Below, piece after piece: positions 1-7,525 of a DNA stretch of 16,685 nt. The stretch spans positions 1-16,685 of the forward strand of contig CAJUQS010000158.1 of assembly GCA_910588365.1 (NCBI GenBank), written 5' to 3'. The position numbers were made by a program, and so were the translations under genes. Under the pieces are notes generated by a model. That model made no database searches. It worked only from the letters and a program-made list of their open reading frames with translations, and was not told the DNA's origin. This DNA is from an uncultured Oscillospiraceae bacterium (GTDB lineage Bacteria; Bacillota; Clostridia; Oscillospirales; Oscillospiraceae). Position 1 is the stretch's first letter; the number at the start of each line of letters is the position of its first letter.

Positions 1-175
1 ACCCGTGGGTAGACAGGCGGCGCTTGCGTCGCCGGGCCAGTCGTTCGGCGGAACGCCGAATGACGGCCCCGCGGGCGGCAGACGAAGGGCAGGCACTCGG
101 GTAGAATCTATCCAGCTGCAGCAGAGGGCAAATAAACAAAACATGGAGTATCGCCCGGAGGGCGATATCGGGGGG

Positions 176-201
176 CCGGGGGACTCCCCCGGCGGCTTTT
201 T
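176..201 (+). terminator. Terminator-like hairpin inside repeat copy 1
   Basis: A perfect 7-bp stem (176-182 with 186-192, loop act) is followed after CGG by CTTTTT, the usual form of an intrinsic terminator on the + strand. It would stop transcription arriving from the left of the window. It also belongs to the dispersed repeat, because the same hairpin recurs at 9761-9778 on the other strand. Confidence 0.5.
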
Positions 202-231
202 GGTACCTTTTTGTCCGCACAAAAAGGTACC
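202..231. repeat. Dispersed palindrome, copy 1
   Basis: A 30-bp near-perfect palindrome. Its left arm is GGTACCTTTTTGT, the centre is ccgc, and the right arm is ACAAAAAGGTACC. It lies 31 bases beyond the hydantoinase stop codon, and a GC-rich hairpin (CCGGGG/CCCCGG type, about 242-259) separates it from the gene. The same architecture recurs at 9723, 10179, 12397 and 13980. Confidence 0.85.
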
Positions 232-261
232 CGGGGTTCGGGGCCGGGGAGGCCCCGGGCG

Positions 262-1632
262 TTAAAGACAGCACCTGCCCCTGGGGATGAACCGCCCCCG
301 GGGATTCAGTACCTGTCCGCGGTCAGCGGCCAGATTTCCCCTCAAATATACCTGTACAATGGAACATTTGGTCCGCCAGCCCTCATAGGGCGTGTAATCC
401 ACATTCTGCACGTGGTTATCCACAGAGATTGTCCCCTCCGAAGCCGGATCGAGGACCACAATATCCCCGTCGGATCCGGGGGCGATCAGCCCCTTCCGGG
501 GCCAGCAGCCGTAGAGCCTGGCCGGGTTCTCACTGAGCACGCGGCACATATCCGCCGCCGTGACGCGCCCCGCCGCCACGCCATAGGTGTATAGCAGCAC
601 CCCCCGGTGCTCCACCCCGGGCAGGCCCCCGGGGATCCTCGTGAAGTCGTACTGCCCCGCCCGCTTCTGTGCCAGGGTGAAGGAGCAGTGGTCCGTGGCC
701 ACGGTGTCGATCTCGCCGCCGCGCAAGGCCTCCCACAGCGCCTCCTGGTCCGCCCGCTTCCGCAGGGGCGGCGCGCAGACAAACCTGGCCGCCTCCAGAT
801 AGTCCGGGTTGTCGTAGGCGCTGTCCTCCAGCAGCAGGTAGTGGGGGCAGGTCTCCACGTACACCCGCTGCCCCCGCCGCCGGGCGGCGCGGACCTCCTC
901 CAGGGACTCCCGGGCGGAGAGATGGACGATGATCACCGGCACGTCCGCCAGCTGCGCCATGCGCAGCAGGTGCCCCACCGCCTCGGCCTCCAGCGGCGCG
1001 GGCCGGGTGCGGGGGTGGGAGGCGGGAGCCATGCGCCCGCCCGCCCTGGCGTCCTCCACCAGGGCGCGGATGACCCCGTCGTTCTCGCAGTGGACCCCGG
1101 CGATACCGCCCACCTCCTTCAAACGCAGGAGTGCCCGGTACATATCCCCCTCGCCGATCATCATGGCGGGGTAGGTCATGTACATCTTAAAGGAGGTGAT
1201 CCCCTGGTCCATCATCTCCCCGAGCTCCCGGGAGATGCCCTCGTTCCAGTCGTCGATGGTCATGTGGAAGCCGTAGTCGCAGGCGGTTTTTCCCTCTGAC
1301 TTCCGCCGCCAGCGCTCCAGGCCCGCCGCCAGGGTCTCCCCCTTGTCCGGCGCGGCAAAGTCCACCACCATGGTGGTGCCGCCCCGGAGGGCCGCCCGGC
1401 TGCCGGTGGCGAAATCATCGGCGGTGATGGTGCCCGCCACCTCCAGGTCAAAGTGGGTGTGGCCGTCGATGAAGCCGGGGAACAGCAGCTTCCCCGTACA
1501 GTCCACCACATTGGCGTCCCCAACCGGGAGGTTCTCCCCCACGGCGGCGATCTTCTCCCCCTCCAGCAGCACGTCCCCACGGCACACGCCCTGGCCGGAC
1601 ACGACGCTGCCGCCTCGCAGTAAGGTTCCCAT
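262..1632 (-). CDS. hydA: Dihydropyrimidinase / D-hydantoinase
   Basis: Cytosolic cyclic amidohydrolase that opens dihydropyrimidine or 5-substituted hydantoin rings to N-carbamoyl amino acids (reductive pyrimidine breakdown or hydantoin use). The 456-residue length fits the family. Visible metal-site residues are H58 and H60 in GHTHFDL, the lysine to be carbamylated K149 in SFKMYMTYP with Y154 after it, H181 in GVHCEND, H237 in IVHLSA, and D314 in VATDHCSF. The C-terminal GSDGDIVVLDP segment is the typical beta-sandwich return. The ATG follows a GAGGAG site (1638-1644). It stands alone here, so neighbours do not settle the substrate. Dihydropyrimidinase, hydantoinase and phenylhydantoinase cannot be separated by eye. 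Confidence 0.93.
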   Translation of the reverse strand: MGTLLRGGSVVSGQGVCRGDVLLEGEKIAAVGENLPVGDANVVDCTGKLLFPGFIDGHTHFDLEVAGTITADDFATGSRAALRGGTTMVVDFAAPDKGETLAAGLERWRRKSEGKTACDYGFHMTIDDWNEGISRELGEMMDQGITSFKMYMTYPAMMIGEGDMYRALLRLKEVGGIAGVHCENDGVIRALVEDARAGGRMAPASHPRTRPAPLEAEAVGHLLRMAQLADVPVIIVHLSARESLEEVRAARRRGQRVYVETCPHYLLLEDSAYDNPDYLEAARFVCAPPLRKRADQEALWEALRGGEIDTVATDHCSFTLAQKRAGQYDFTRIPGGLPGVEHRGVLLYTYGVAAGRVTAADMCRVLSENPARLYGCWPRKGLIAPGSDGDIVVLDPASEGTISVDNHVQNVDYTPYEGWRTKCSIVQVYLRGNLAADRGQVLNPRGRFIPRGRCCL

Positions 1633-1662
1633 ACTCGCTCCTCCTCACGTTATAGTGGGAAA

Positions 1663-1691
1663 AGTATACCACAGTTTGCGTCCCATATCCA
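1663..1691 (-). promoter_or_regulatory. hydA: Possible promoter of the hydantoinase gene
   Basis: Reading the minus strand, TATACT (1663-1668) is a good -10. A weaker -35, TGGATA (1686-1691), lies 17 bases upstream. The leader to the ATG would be about 25 bases. The -35 matches consensus at only four of six positions. Confidence 0.4.
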
Positions 1692-1866
1692 GTGGACGGA
1701 GGGCCGCAGGGGCAAAAATTCTTAAAAAACGCCGGAGGGGTTGTCCCGCCTGAGCCGGAGTGGTATCATGGGCCCGAAACATGGCGGAAGGCCCTGGGCG
1801 GGAGCAAAACCGCTGGTGCGCCCCATAGTTGCGGGGTTGTAAAGGCCAGCAGACCTGTTTTATTGC
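1692..1866. other. Gene-free spacer between hydantoinase and AT-rich island
   Basis: No convincing gene, RNA or regulatory element is visible here. A short open frame on the + strand has no ribosome site and no recognisable sequence. The stretch is GC-rich like the flanking chromosome, so the composition change to the AT-rich island falls at its right end. Confidence 0.4.
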
Positions 1867-1908
1867 ATAAAAACTGGGACGCGCTTTTCAGCACGTCCCA
1901 GTTTTTAT
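1867..1908 (-). terminator. Strong bidirectional terminator hairpin
   Basis: Two 18-base arms (1867-1884 and 1891-1908) pair with a single mismatch around a six-base loop (ttttca). The outer ends are A-runs and T-runs, so the hairpin reads as an intrinsic terminator on both strands. It sits 8 bases past the stop codon of the secreted-protein gene and closes the AT-rich island on its left. Confidence 0.85.
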
Positions 1909-1915
1909 CCTATTA

Positions 1916-2812
1916 TTAGATATTTTCTATAGTCTCATCATATAAGACTTTTGCTTTTGCGCCAGCAATATTATCTACTGAAACATTCCCGGAAAAACTT
2001 ATGCCAATATCACCTCCACCAATTGAAATGCTTGGCGCAGACATGTTTATAACCGAATGACCGTAGAGACCAGCAACTTTAACATGGTGGATATTTCTTG
2101 TAATTGAGGGATCCTTACGGAGCTGGATTGAAATGCTTCCTTCTTTAGCCCAAGCGTCCCTATCACCCACCCAAGCCATGGGAAAAGAATAACTAAGAGT
2201 ATTGAATTCAAGTGATGGAGTGGAGTAAACACCTTGGTAATTATACGGACGATCATTAAGGTAATATGTAACTAAACCGTGGTCGTAATCCAAATCAACA
2301 TCGACATAATTCCCATCAAATCCATAGGCACACCATCTAATTGCCATTGCATCCGTGCCATTGACAAAAGGACAATGGTCCCATGACCATTCATAAACAA
2401 TATAGAATTCTGTCTGTGATGCAAAATTACATCCTATCTTTCCAGTACAAACTCCAGCCAATGCATAGAGGTCAAAATCATTAAGAACGATAATTCCTGC
2501 ATGATAGTTTTTTAACATGCCAATTTCTTCATCTGTATAACCTAATTCCGCAAGCCGCTCACAAGGAAGTGCGGCCCGCTCTAAAAGAAGCTCATTATAT
2601 GTCGTGGACTTTAACTCGACAATCTCAGTAGCCGTATATCCGGCAGCTGAGAGCTCATCATCAGACATTGCTTGAAGTTGGGTAAAAACATCATATTCAG
2701 AAAATTGAAATTCTGAACAGGTATCCTCATTGCTAGTTTCTGCTGCGTATGCGGGTAAACACATGCTAAAAAAGATGCACATAGTAAGAACTACAGCTAA
2801 AAATTTTTTCAT
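1916..2812 (-). CDS. Secreted protein of unknown function
   Basis: 298 residues from the ATG at 2812. An ATG 24 bases further upstream is in frame, but the GAGGGAAG ribosome site (about 2821-2828) fits the inner start, which begins the signal peptide MKKFLAVVLT. The signal peptide has a hydrophobic core and an AYA/AE cleavage site near residue 23. Residues 54-69 (LSAAGYTATEIVELKS) and 87-102 (LAELGYTDEEIGMLKN) are two copies of one helical motif, L-x-x-x-G-Y-T-x-x-E-I-x-x-L-K. The rest is rich in aromatic residues and Cys and ends in a Gly/Ser-rich, probably beta-structured part (about 253-282). I do not recognise the family. Codon use is AT-rich, unlike nearly every other gene here, suggesting horizontal acquisition. 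It follows the small membrane ORF by 25 bases and probably shares its promoter. Confidence 0.8.
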   Translation of the reverse strand: MKKFLAVVLTMCIFFSMCLPAYAAETSNEDTCSEFQFSEYDVFTQLQAMSDDELSAAGYTATEIVELKSTTYNELLLERAALPCERLAELGYTDEEIGMLKNYHAGIIVLNDFDLYALAGVCTGKIGCNFASQTEFYIVYEWSWDHCPFVNGTDAMAIRWCAYGFDGNYVDVDLDYDHGLVTYYLNDRPYNYQGVYSTPSLEFNTLSYSFPMAWVGDRDAWAKEGSISIQLRKDPSITRNIHHVKVAGLYGHSVINMSAPSISIGGGDIGISFSGNVSVDNIAGAKAKVLYDETIENI

Positions 2813-2837
2813 GTCTACACTTCCCTCATTCATCAAC

Positions 2838-3041
2838 TTATTTTATCATAGCAATTACAAAGGGAGAAATGGACATACATAACAAACTTATATAGGCCAG
2901 CAAGAACTCAATTGTATTCATACAATCTTCTCCATCCCTCAGCTTTTTTTGCATTTTAAAAAAGGAGGTAATAAAAATATACGGCCAAATAAAGCTTGTT
3001 ACAAAAAGAATCACAAATACTACTAAAAAAAACTGAATAAT
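2838..3041 (-). CDS. Small two-helix membrane protein, non-ATG or damaged start
   Basis: On the minus strand an open frame of 67 codons ends at TAA 2838-2840. It encodes two hydrophobic segments, beginning IIQFFLVVFVILFVTSF (residues 1-17, running on to about 28) and FLLAYISLLCMSISPFVIAMI (about 46-66). A short charged loop around KMQKKLRDGEDC separates them. No ATG opens it. An AGAAAGG ribosome-site-like stretch lies about 9 bases before an ATT-ATT pair (3036-3041). The only in-frame ATG upstream is followed directly by TGA. Translation could begin at AUU, at an internal GTG (codon 10), or the start may be mutated. Its place between a consensus promoter and the secreted-protein gene supports a real or recently real gene. 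Confidence 0.5.
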   Translation of the reverse strand: MIQFFLVVFVILFVTSFIWPYIFITSFFKMQKKLRDGEDCMNTIEFLLAYISLLCMSISPFVIAMIK

Positions 3042-3105
3042 TTTTCACATCCTTTCTAAATTTCTATTGTAGCACCGAAACTAAGTCCTAAAATCTCCCG
3101 CCTGT

Positions 3106-3134
3106 ATTATACGACATCCAAAAAAATCTGTCAA
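3106..3134 (-). promoter_or_regulatory. Perfect consensus sigma-A promoter of the AT-rich cassette
   Basis: On the minus strand, TTGACA (3129-3134) and TATAAT (3106-3111) are exact consensus hexamers with the optimal 17-base spacer. Transcription would start near 3099, leaving a leader of about 58 bases before the small membrane ORF and its neighbour. It diverges from the phosphatase promoter at 3224-3252. Confidence 0.9.
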
Positions 3135-3223
3135 TAGCTAATTATTAGAAAGTTATACTTTTAAAATTATATGGTTGGACCGGTAGCCTCGAGACTTGTC
3201 GAAAAATTTCCCCCAAATAGGGC

Positions 3224-3252
3224 TGGTCAAAGGGAAACTTTCGCGGTACAAT
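3224..3252 (+). promoter_or_regulatory. Probable promoter of the exported phosphatase
   Basis: TGGTCA (3224-3229), a 17-base spacer, and TACAAT (3247-3252, five of six). The -35 is poor, but the block CTGGTCAAAGGG resembles CTAGCCAAATGG at the same distance from the -10 of the nucleotidase gene (4977-5006). A stem with arms ATAGGGGC and GCCCCTAT (3251-3286) overlaps the predicted start of the transcript and ends just before the ribosome site. Confidence 0.55.
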
Positions 3253-3305
3253 AGGGGCATCCGGGGCGCTCTCCGGGGCCCCTATACAAATGAGGAGGAA
3301 AGTTT

Positions 3306-4844
3306 ATGAAGAAAGCAACATCCCTGCTGCTGGCTCTGATTCTGGCGTTCAGCCTGGCCCTGCCCGCGGCAGCCGCTGAGGACGCTGAATATGATGTCCT
3401 GACCGGCGGCGTTACCGAAATTCAGAAGTACGGCAACATCATCCTGGACATCGCCTCTGAGGACCTGCTGGAGGCGGGCTACGAGTACGGCGACATGCTG
3501 ACCGTCACCGTCAATGACGTGGACCACGAGATGCCCCTGTGCACCAACTACTCCGACGTGGACACCGGCTCCCTGGTGCTCCGTGACGCCGAGGGCGTGC
3601 TGATTGCCGCCATCAATATGGGCGATTTCGCCACCACCAACTCCCTGGCCGAGAAGGTCACCGCTGAGGACGGCACCTACGAGTGGAAGTTCGAGGAGGG
3701 CAAGTCCATCGAGGACATCACCGTCTCCATCGCCATGGCCGAGAAGGGCGGCTACCACGACCAGTACATCATCCACCAGCTGGAGCGCACCAACGAGCGC
3801 GACGACTACGACTCCGATGAGATTTTCGCCAACTTCCGCAACATCGCCGCCGGTGAGCTGGGTGAGAACGCCCTGTTCCGCTCCAGCAGCCCGGTGAACA
3901 ACGAGCTGGGCCGCGCCGCCTACGCCGATGATTTCGCCCAGGCCGCCGGCATCCAGGCGGTCATGAACCTGGCGGACGCCGGGGAGGACGTTGAGGGCTA
4001 CTTCGAGGAGGAGGGCTTCGACTCCCCCTATTACCAGTCCCTCTACGAGGACGGCAAGGTCAAGGCCCTGAACCTGGGCGTGGACTTCACCGCCGATGAT
4101 TTCAAGAGCGGTCTGGCCGACGGCCTGCGCTTCTTCGCTGAAAACGAGGGCCCCTATCTGGTCCACTGCACCGAGGGCAAGGACCGGGCCGGCTTCGTCT
4201 CCGCCCTGCTCTCCTGCTTCATGGGAGCGGACTTTGACGAGGTGGTGAACGACTACATGACCACTTATGTCAACTACTACCACCTGACCGAGGACAGCGA
4301 GCAGTACGCCGCTGTCAAGAACAGCAACATCGTCTCCATCCTGGAGGCCATCACCGGCTCCGAGAAGGGCGCGGACCTGAGCGAGGTGGATCTGGCCAAG
4401 GCCGCCGAAGAGTACCTCGTGGACATCGGCTTGAGCGAGGAGGAGGCTGCCGCCCTGAAGGACAACCTGTCCAAGGACTACGAGCTGCCCGCGCCCGCTG
4501 AGGAGCCCGGCGAGGAGGAGCCCGCTGCGGCGGCGGCTCCCGCTGAGGAGCCTGCCCAGGAGCCCGCCGAAGAGCCTGTGGAGGAGCCTGTAGCCTCCAC
4601 GCCCTCCTCTGAGGACGCACCCGCTGCCGCTGAGGCCCCCGCCCAGCCTGAGGCCTCCGAAGATGCTTCCAACCGGGATGTTAAGCCCTACACCGTGGTC
4701 TCCGGCGACTGCCTGTGGAACATCGCCTACAAGCTCTACGGCTCCGGCGCCCGCTGGACGGAGATCTACGAGCTGAACAAGGAGACTGTCAAGAATCCCG
4801 AGATGATCTATATCGGCCAGGTGCTCACCGTATACGCCGCCTGA
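3306..4844 (+). CDS. Exported tyrosine-phosphatase-like protein with LysM domain
   Basis: 512 residues; the ATG follows AGGAGG (3293-3298). Parts in order: a signal peptide (1-24, cleavage near AAAAE); residues about 33-115, a beta-rich domain resembling the C-terminal barrel of SAM hydroxide adenosyltransferases (EIQKYGNIILDI, NYSDVDTGSLVL, AAINMGDFA); residues about 172-350, a Y_phosphatase3-type protein phosphatase with the N-terminal FANFRNIAAG/LFRSSSP signature and the P-loop HCTEGKDRAG (C288, R294); a Pro/Glu/Ala linker (about 395-455); and one LysM peptidoglycan-binding domain (about 461-510, YTVVSGDCLWNIAYKLYG). It should hydrolyse phosphoesters outside the membrane while held to the wall. 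The substrate may be protein, lipid or a small phosphoester. The barrel assignment is the least certain part. Confidence 0.88.
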   Translation: MKKATSLLLALILAFSLALPAAAAEDAEYDVLTGGVTEIQKYGNIILDIASEDLLEAGYEYGDMLTVTVNDVDHEMPLCTNYSDVDTGSLVLRDAEGVLIAAINMGDFATTNSLAEKVTAEDGTYEWKFEEGKSIEDITVSIAMAEKGGYHDQYIIHQLERTNERDDYDSDEIFANFRNIAAGELGENALFRSSSPVNNELGRAAYADDFAQAAGIQAVMNLADAGEDVEGYFEEEGFDSPYYQSLYEDGKVKALNLGVDFTADDFKSGLADGLRFFAENEGPYLVHCTEGKDRAGFVSALLSCFMGADFDEVVNDYMTTYVNYYHLTEDSEQYAAVKNSNIVSILEAITGSEKGADLSEVDLAKAAEEYLVDIGLSEEEAAALKDNLSKDYELPAPAEEPGEEEPAAAAAPAEEPAQEPAEEPVEEPVASTPSSEDAPAAAEAPAQPEASEDASNRDVKPYTVVSGDCLWNIAYKLYGSGARWTEIYELNKETVKNPEMIYIGQVLTVYAA

Positions 4845-4880
4845 CCGGCCGGCAGATTCCGGCAAAACTGAAAAAATCTG

Positions 4881-4913
4881 GGCGGTCCGGTTCATCCGGA
4901 CCGCCTGTTTTTT
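4881..4913 (+). terminator. Intrinsic terminator after the phosphatase gene
   Basis: A perfect 10-bp GC-rich stem (4881-4890 with 4896-4905, loop ttcat) is followed by TGTTTTTT. It lies 36 bases past the stop codon and separates this transcript from the nucleotidase gene. Confidence 0.93.
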
Positions 4914-4977
4914 GTCCTCAGGCGGGAAATTGGAAAAAATTTTTTTGAAATTTCGCAAAAACTATGGGAAACAAGAC

Positions 4978-5006
4978 TAGCCAAATGGCGAAACATGGTT
5001 TATAAT
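4978..5006 (+). promoter_or_regulatory. Promoter of the SLH nucleotidase gene
   Basis: A consensus TATAAT (5001-5006) lies 17 bases after TAGCCA (4978-4983, four of six). The -35 region CTAGCCAAATGG has the same form and position as the one before the phosphatase gene. The leader is about 80 bases long and holds AGGAGGA (5081-5087) close to the ATG. Confidence 0.65.
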
Positions 5007-5095
5007 CGGAATGTAACCGGGCAGGCAGGGCTTCCCCTGTCCGCGGACAGAGAGCCGGTCCGCAGTGCCCAAAAAAAATTAGGAGGAACCCAACT

Positions 5096-7492
5096 ATGAG
5101 AAAGTGGAACAAAGTCATCGCCCTGCTGCTGGCGATGGTCATGGCGTTCGGCATGACCGTCTCCGCGCTGGCGGACGATGACGACGCGGATGCGGCGGCT
5201 GAACCCACGCCCGCGTTTGAGGTACCCGAGGATGCCGAAGGATCCATCGTCATCCTCCACACCAACGATGTACATGGCGCTATCGAGGGCTACGCCAAGG
5301 TGGCTGCCCTCAAGGCTATGTACGAGGAGGCCGGCGCCTACGTGCTGGTCATGGATGCCGGCGACTTCAGCCAGGGCGATGCTTCTGTGAACATCTCCCA
5401 GGGCGCTACCGCCGTGGAGCTGATGAACATGGCCGGCTACGACGCGGCCGCCCCCGGCAACCACGAGTTTGACTTTGGCTATGAGAACCTGACCAAGCTG
5501 GCCGAGGCCGCCGAGTTCCCCGTTCTGGCTGCCAACGTCACCTATGACGGCAAGCTGGCCTTCGGCGACAACGTCACCTTCGAGACCGAGGACGGAGTGA
5601 AGATCGGCGTGTTCGGCCTGGATACCCCCGAGGCCAAGACCAAGACCAACCCCGCTAAGACTGTGGGCGTGGAGTTCGCTTCCAGCGAGGATATGTACAA
5701 GATCGCTCAGGAGCAGGTTGACGCCCTGGAGGGCTGCGATTACATCATCTGCCTGGGCCACCTGGGCATCGACGATGAGACCGCCACTACCGCCAACCGC
5801 TCCATCGACCTGCTGGAGAAGGTGACCGGAATTGACGTGTTCATTGACGGCCACTCTCACTCCACCCTGGACGCGATTGTTGAGAAGACCAACGAGAACC
5901 GTACCGTTGGTGAGACCGTTGTCACCTCCACCGGCACCAAGCTGGCCAATGTGGGCGTTGTCACCATCAAGGATGAGACCATCACCACCGACTGCATCGC
6001 TCTGGAGTCCTACACCATTGCTGAGAACGAGGAGATCGCTGCCCGCGCTTCCGAGATCCGCGCTGAGATTGATGCCGAGTACGGTGTTGTCTTCGCCACC
6101 AGCGAGGTTGTGCTCAACGGCGAGAAGGCCCCCGGCAACCGCACCGAGGAAACCAATCTGGGCGATCTGATCACTGACGCCATGATTTGGTACGCCGCTA
6201 AGGAGAACGAGGACGCTGCTGAGAATATTGTTGCTATTACCAACGGCGGCGGCATCCGCGCTGCCGTTGAGGTCGGCGACATCACCAAGAAGGATGTCAA
6301 CACCGTCCTGCCCTTCGGCAATACCCTGGGCTATGCCACTGTCACCGGTACGGCCCTGCTGGAGGCTCTGGAGGCTTCCACCTTCTGCACCCCCGAGGCC
6401 ATTGGCGGCTTCCCCCAGGTGTCTGGCATCGAGTTCACTGTTGACGTTGCCCAGACTTATGACCAGGGCGACCTGTATCCCGCTTCCACCTACTATGCTC
6501 CCAAGAGCATCAACCGCGTGAGCATCCAGACCGTGGGTGGCCAGGAGTTTGATCCTGAGGCGGAGTATCTCCTCGTTTCCACCGACTTCATTTTCAACGG
6601 CGGCGACACCTACTATGCCCTCAAGTCCGAGGATGCGGTTGACACCGGCGCCGCCCTGGACGAGGTCCTGATGCAGTACATCACCGAGGTTCTGGAGGGC
6701 ACCGTTACCGCCGAGAAGTACGGCGAGCCCGCCGGCCGCATCACCATCGTTGGTGAGGCCGCTGAGAAGCCCGAGGAGCCCGAGGAGCCCACCACTCCCG
6801 CCGCCCTGTTCTCCGACGTGACCGAGGCCAACTGGCACTACGAGTTCGTCAAGGCGATGGTTGACGCCGGCATCGTCGGCGGCTATCCCGACGGCAGCTT
6901 CAAGCCCGGCGACTCCGTCACCTGGGGCGCTGCTCTGAAGATGGTCCTGGCCTACACCAACCACGAGGACGCCGCTCCCGTTGAGGGCGGCAGCTGGGCC
7001 AGCGGCTACATCGCCCTGGCCAAGAGCGAGGGCCTCATCGACGCCGAGGCTGAGATTGACCACAACGCCGCCATCACCCGCGTGGAGATGTGCCAGCTGC
7101 TGGCCAAGGCCCTGAAGATCGAGGCCTCCGAGAAGGAGTCCACCTTCCCCGACACCACCGACGGCTACGTGGTGGCTCTGGCTGAGCTGGGCGTCATCGG
7201 CGGCAATCCCGACGGCACCTTCGCTCCCGAGGGCGAGCTGACCCGCGCCGCTCTGTGCAAGATCCTGTCCACCGCTCCCGAGGCCCCCGCCGCCACCGAG
7301 CCCGCTGAGGGCGACGACGCTGCCGAGCCCGCCGAGGGTGAGACCGAGGGCGATGAGGCCGCTGAGCCCGCCGAGGGTGAGGATGCCCCCGCTGAGGGTG
7401 AGGAGGACGCTCCCGCCAGCGACGACGACGCTTCTGCCGAGGGCGAGGACGCTCCCGCTGAGGGCACCGAGCCCGCCGACAAGGCTGCTTGA
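5096..7492 (+). CDS. Exported 5'-nucleotidase (UshA-like) with SLH repeats
   Basis: 798 residues, wall-anchored. A signal peptide (1-26, ALA/D) is followed by a calcineurin-type metallophosphatase domain (about 50-300). Its metal and catalytic residues are D58 and H60 in NDVHG, D90 in DAGD, N122-H123 in GNHEFD, H222 in GHLG, and H253/H255 in GHSHS. The 5'-nucleotidase C-terminal domain (about 330-550) has NGGGIR (383-388) and FNGGDTYYAL (500-509). Three S-layer-homology repeats begin near 571, 633 and 683 (LFSDVTEANWHYEFVKAM; GGYPDGSFKP; GGNPDGTFAP) and would bind pyruvylated wall polymer. The last 68 residues are a low-complexity acidic tail built on PAEG units. It probably releases nucleosides and phosphate from extracellular nucleotides. 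UDP-sugar or 2',3'-cyclic substrates are also possible in this family. Confidence 0.93.
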   Translation: MRKWNKVIALLLAMVMAFGMTVSALADDDDADAAAEPTPAFEVPEDAEGSIVILHTNDVHGAIEGYAKVAALKAMYEEAGAYVLVMDAGDFSQGDASVNISQGATAVELMNMAGYDAAAPGNHEFDFGYENLTKLAEAAEFPVLAANVTYDGKLAFGDNVTFETEDGVKIGVFGLDTPEAKTKTNPAKTVGVEFASSEDMYKIAQEQVDALEGCDYIICLGHLGIDDETATTANRSIDLLEKVTGIDVFIDGHSHSTLDAIVEKTNENRTVGETVVTSTGTKLANVGVVTIKDETITTDCIALESYTIAENEEIAARASEIRAEIDAEYGVVFATSEVVLNGEKAPGNRTEETNLGDLITDAMIWYAAKENEDAAENIVAITNGGGIRAAVEVGDITKKDVNTVLPFGNTLGYATVTGTALLEALEASTFCTPEAIGGFPQVSGIEFTVDVAQTYDQGDLYPASTYYAPKSINRVSIQTVGGQEFDPEAEYLLVSTDFIFNGGDTYYALKSEDAVDTGAALDEVLMQYITEVLEGTVTAEKYGEPAGRITIVGEAAEKPEEPEEPTTPAALFSDVTEANWHYEFVKAMVDAGIVGGYPDGSFKPGDSVTWGAALKMVLAYTNHEDAAPVEGGSWASGYIALAKSEGLIDAEAEIDHNAAITRVEMCQLLAKALKIEASEKESTFPDTTDGYVVALAELGVIGGNPDGTFAPEGELTRAALCKILSTAPEAPAATEPAEGDDAAEPAEGETEGDEAAEPAEGEDAPAEGEEDAPASDDDASAEGEDAPAEGTEPADKAA

Positions 7493-7525
7493 TCCAATCC
7501 ATCATTTTTTCACAGCATAGGGTTC

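Larger units (their letters stand above)
1..231 (+). repeat. Long dispersed repeat, copy 1
   Basis: This gene-free stretch is homologous, in inverted orientation, to 9723-9904. Shared blocks in order are GTGGGTAGAC (7-14 and flanks), GCGGCAGACG, CCAGCTGCAGCA-type sequence, AGGGCAAATAA, the hairpin TATCGCCC-gga-GGGCGATA (149-167), the hairpin CCGGGGG-act-CCCCCGG (176-192), and the terminal palindrome (202-231). This copy carries about 50 extra bases near its left end, including an internal inverted repeat around 46-64. The repeat may extend past the window's left edge. No coding frame in it looks real. Confidence 0.75.

Noticed and set aside
1692..1919. 75-codon + strand frame before the AT-rich island
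   Set aside because: No ribosome site, no recognisable sequence, and it runs through the terminator hairpin.
2954..3048. 30-codon GTG-initiated frame overlapping the small membrane ORF
   Set aside because: The ribosome-site-like bases are only about 2 bases from the GTG and the frame stops early. The overlapping 67-codon frame has coherent membrane segments and ends just before the next gene.
3282..4958. Long open frame on the minus strand opposite the phosphatase gene
   Set aside because: It is a by-product of GC-rich codon use on the + strand. The + strand protein has a signal peptide, CX5R motif, LysM domain, ribosome site and terminator, while the antisense product is a low-complexity Gly/Val/Leu sequence.
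5000..7063. 687-codon open frame opposite the nucleotidase gene
   Set aside because: Same effect: the sense strand has a complete, motif-rich protein, and the antisense frame has no ribosome site or recognisable domain.
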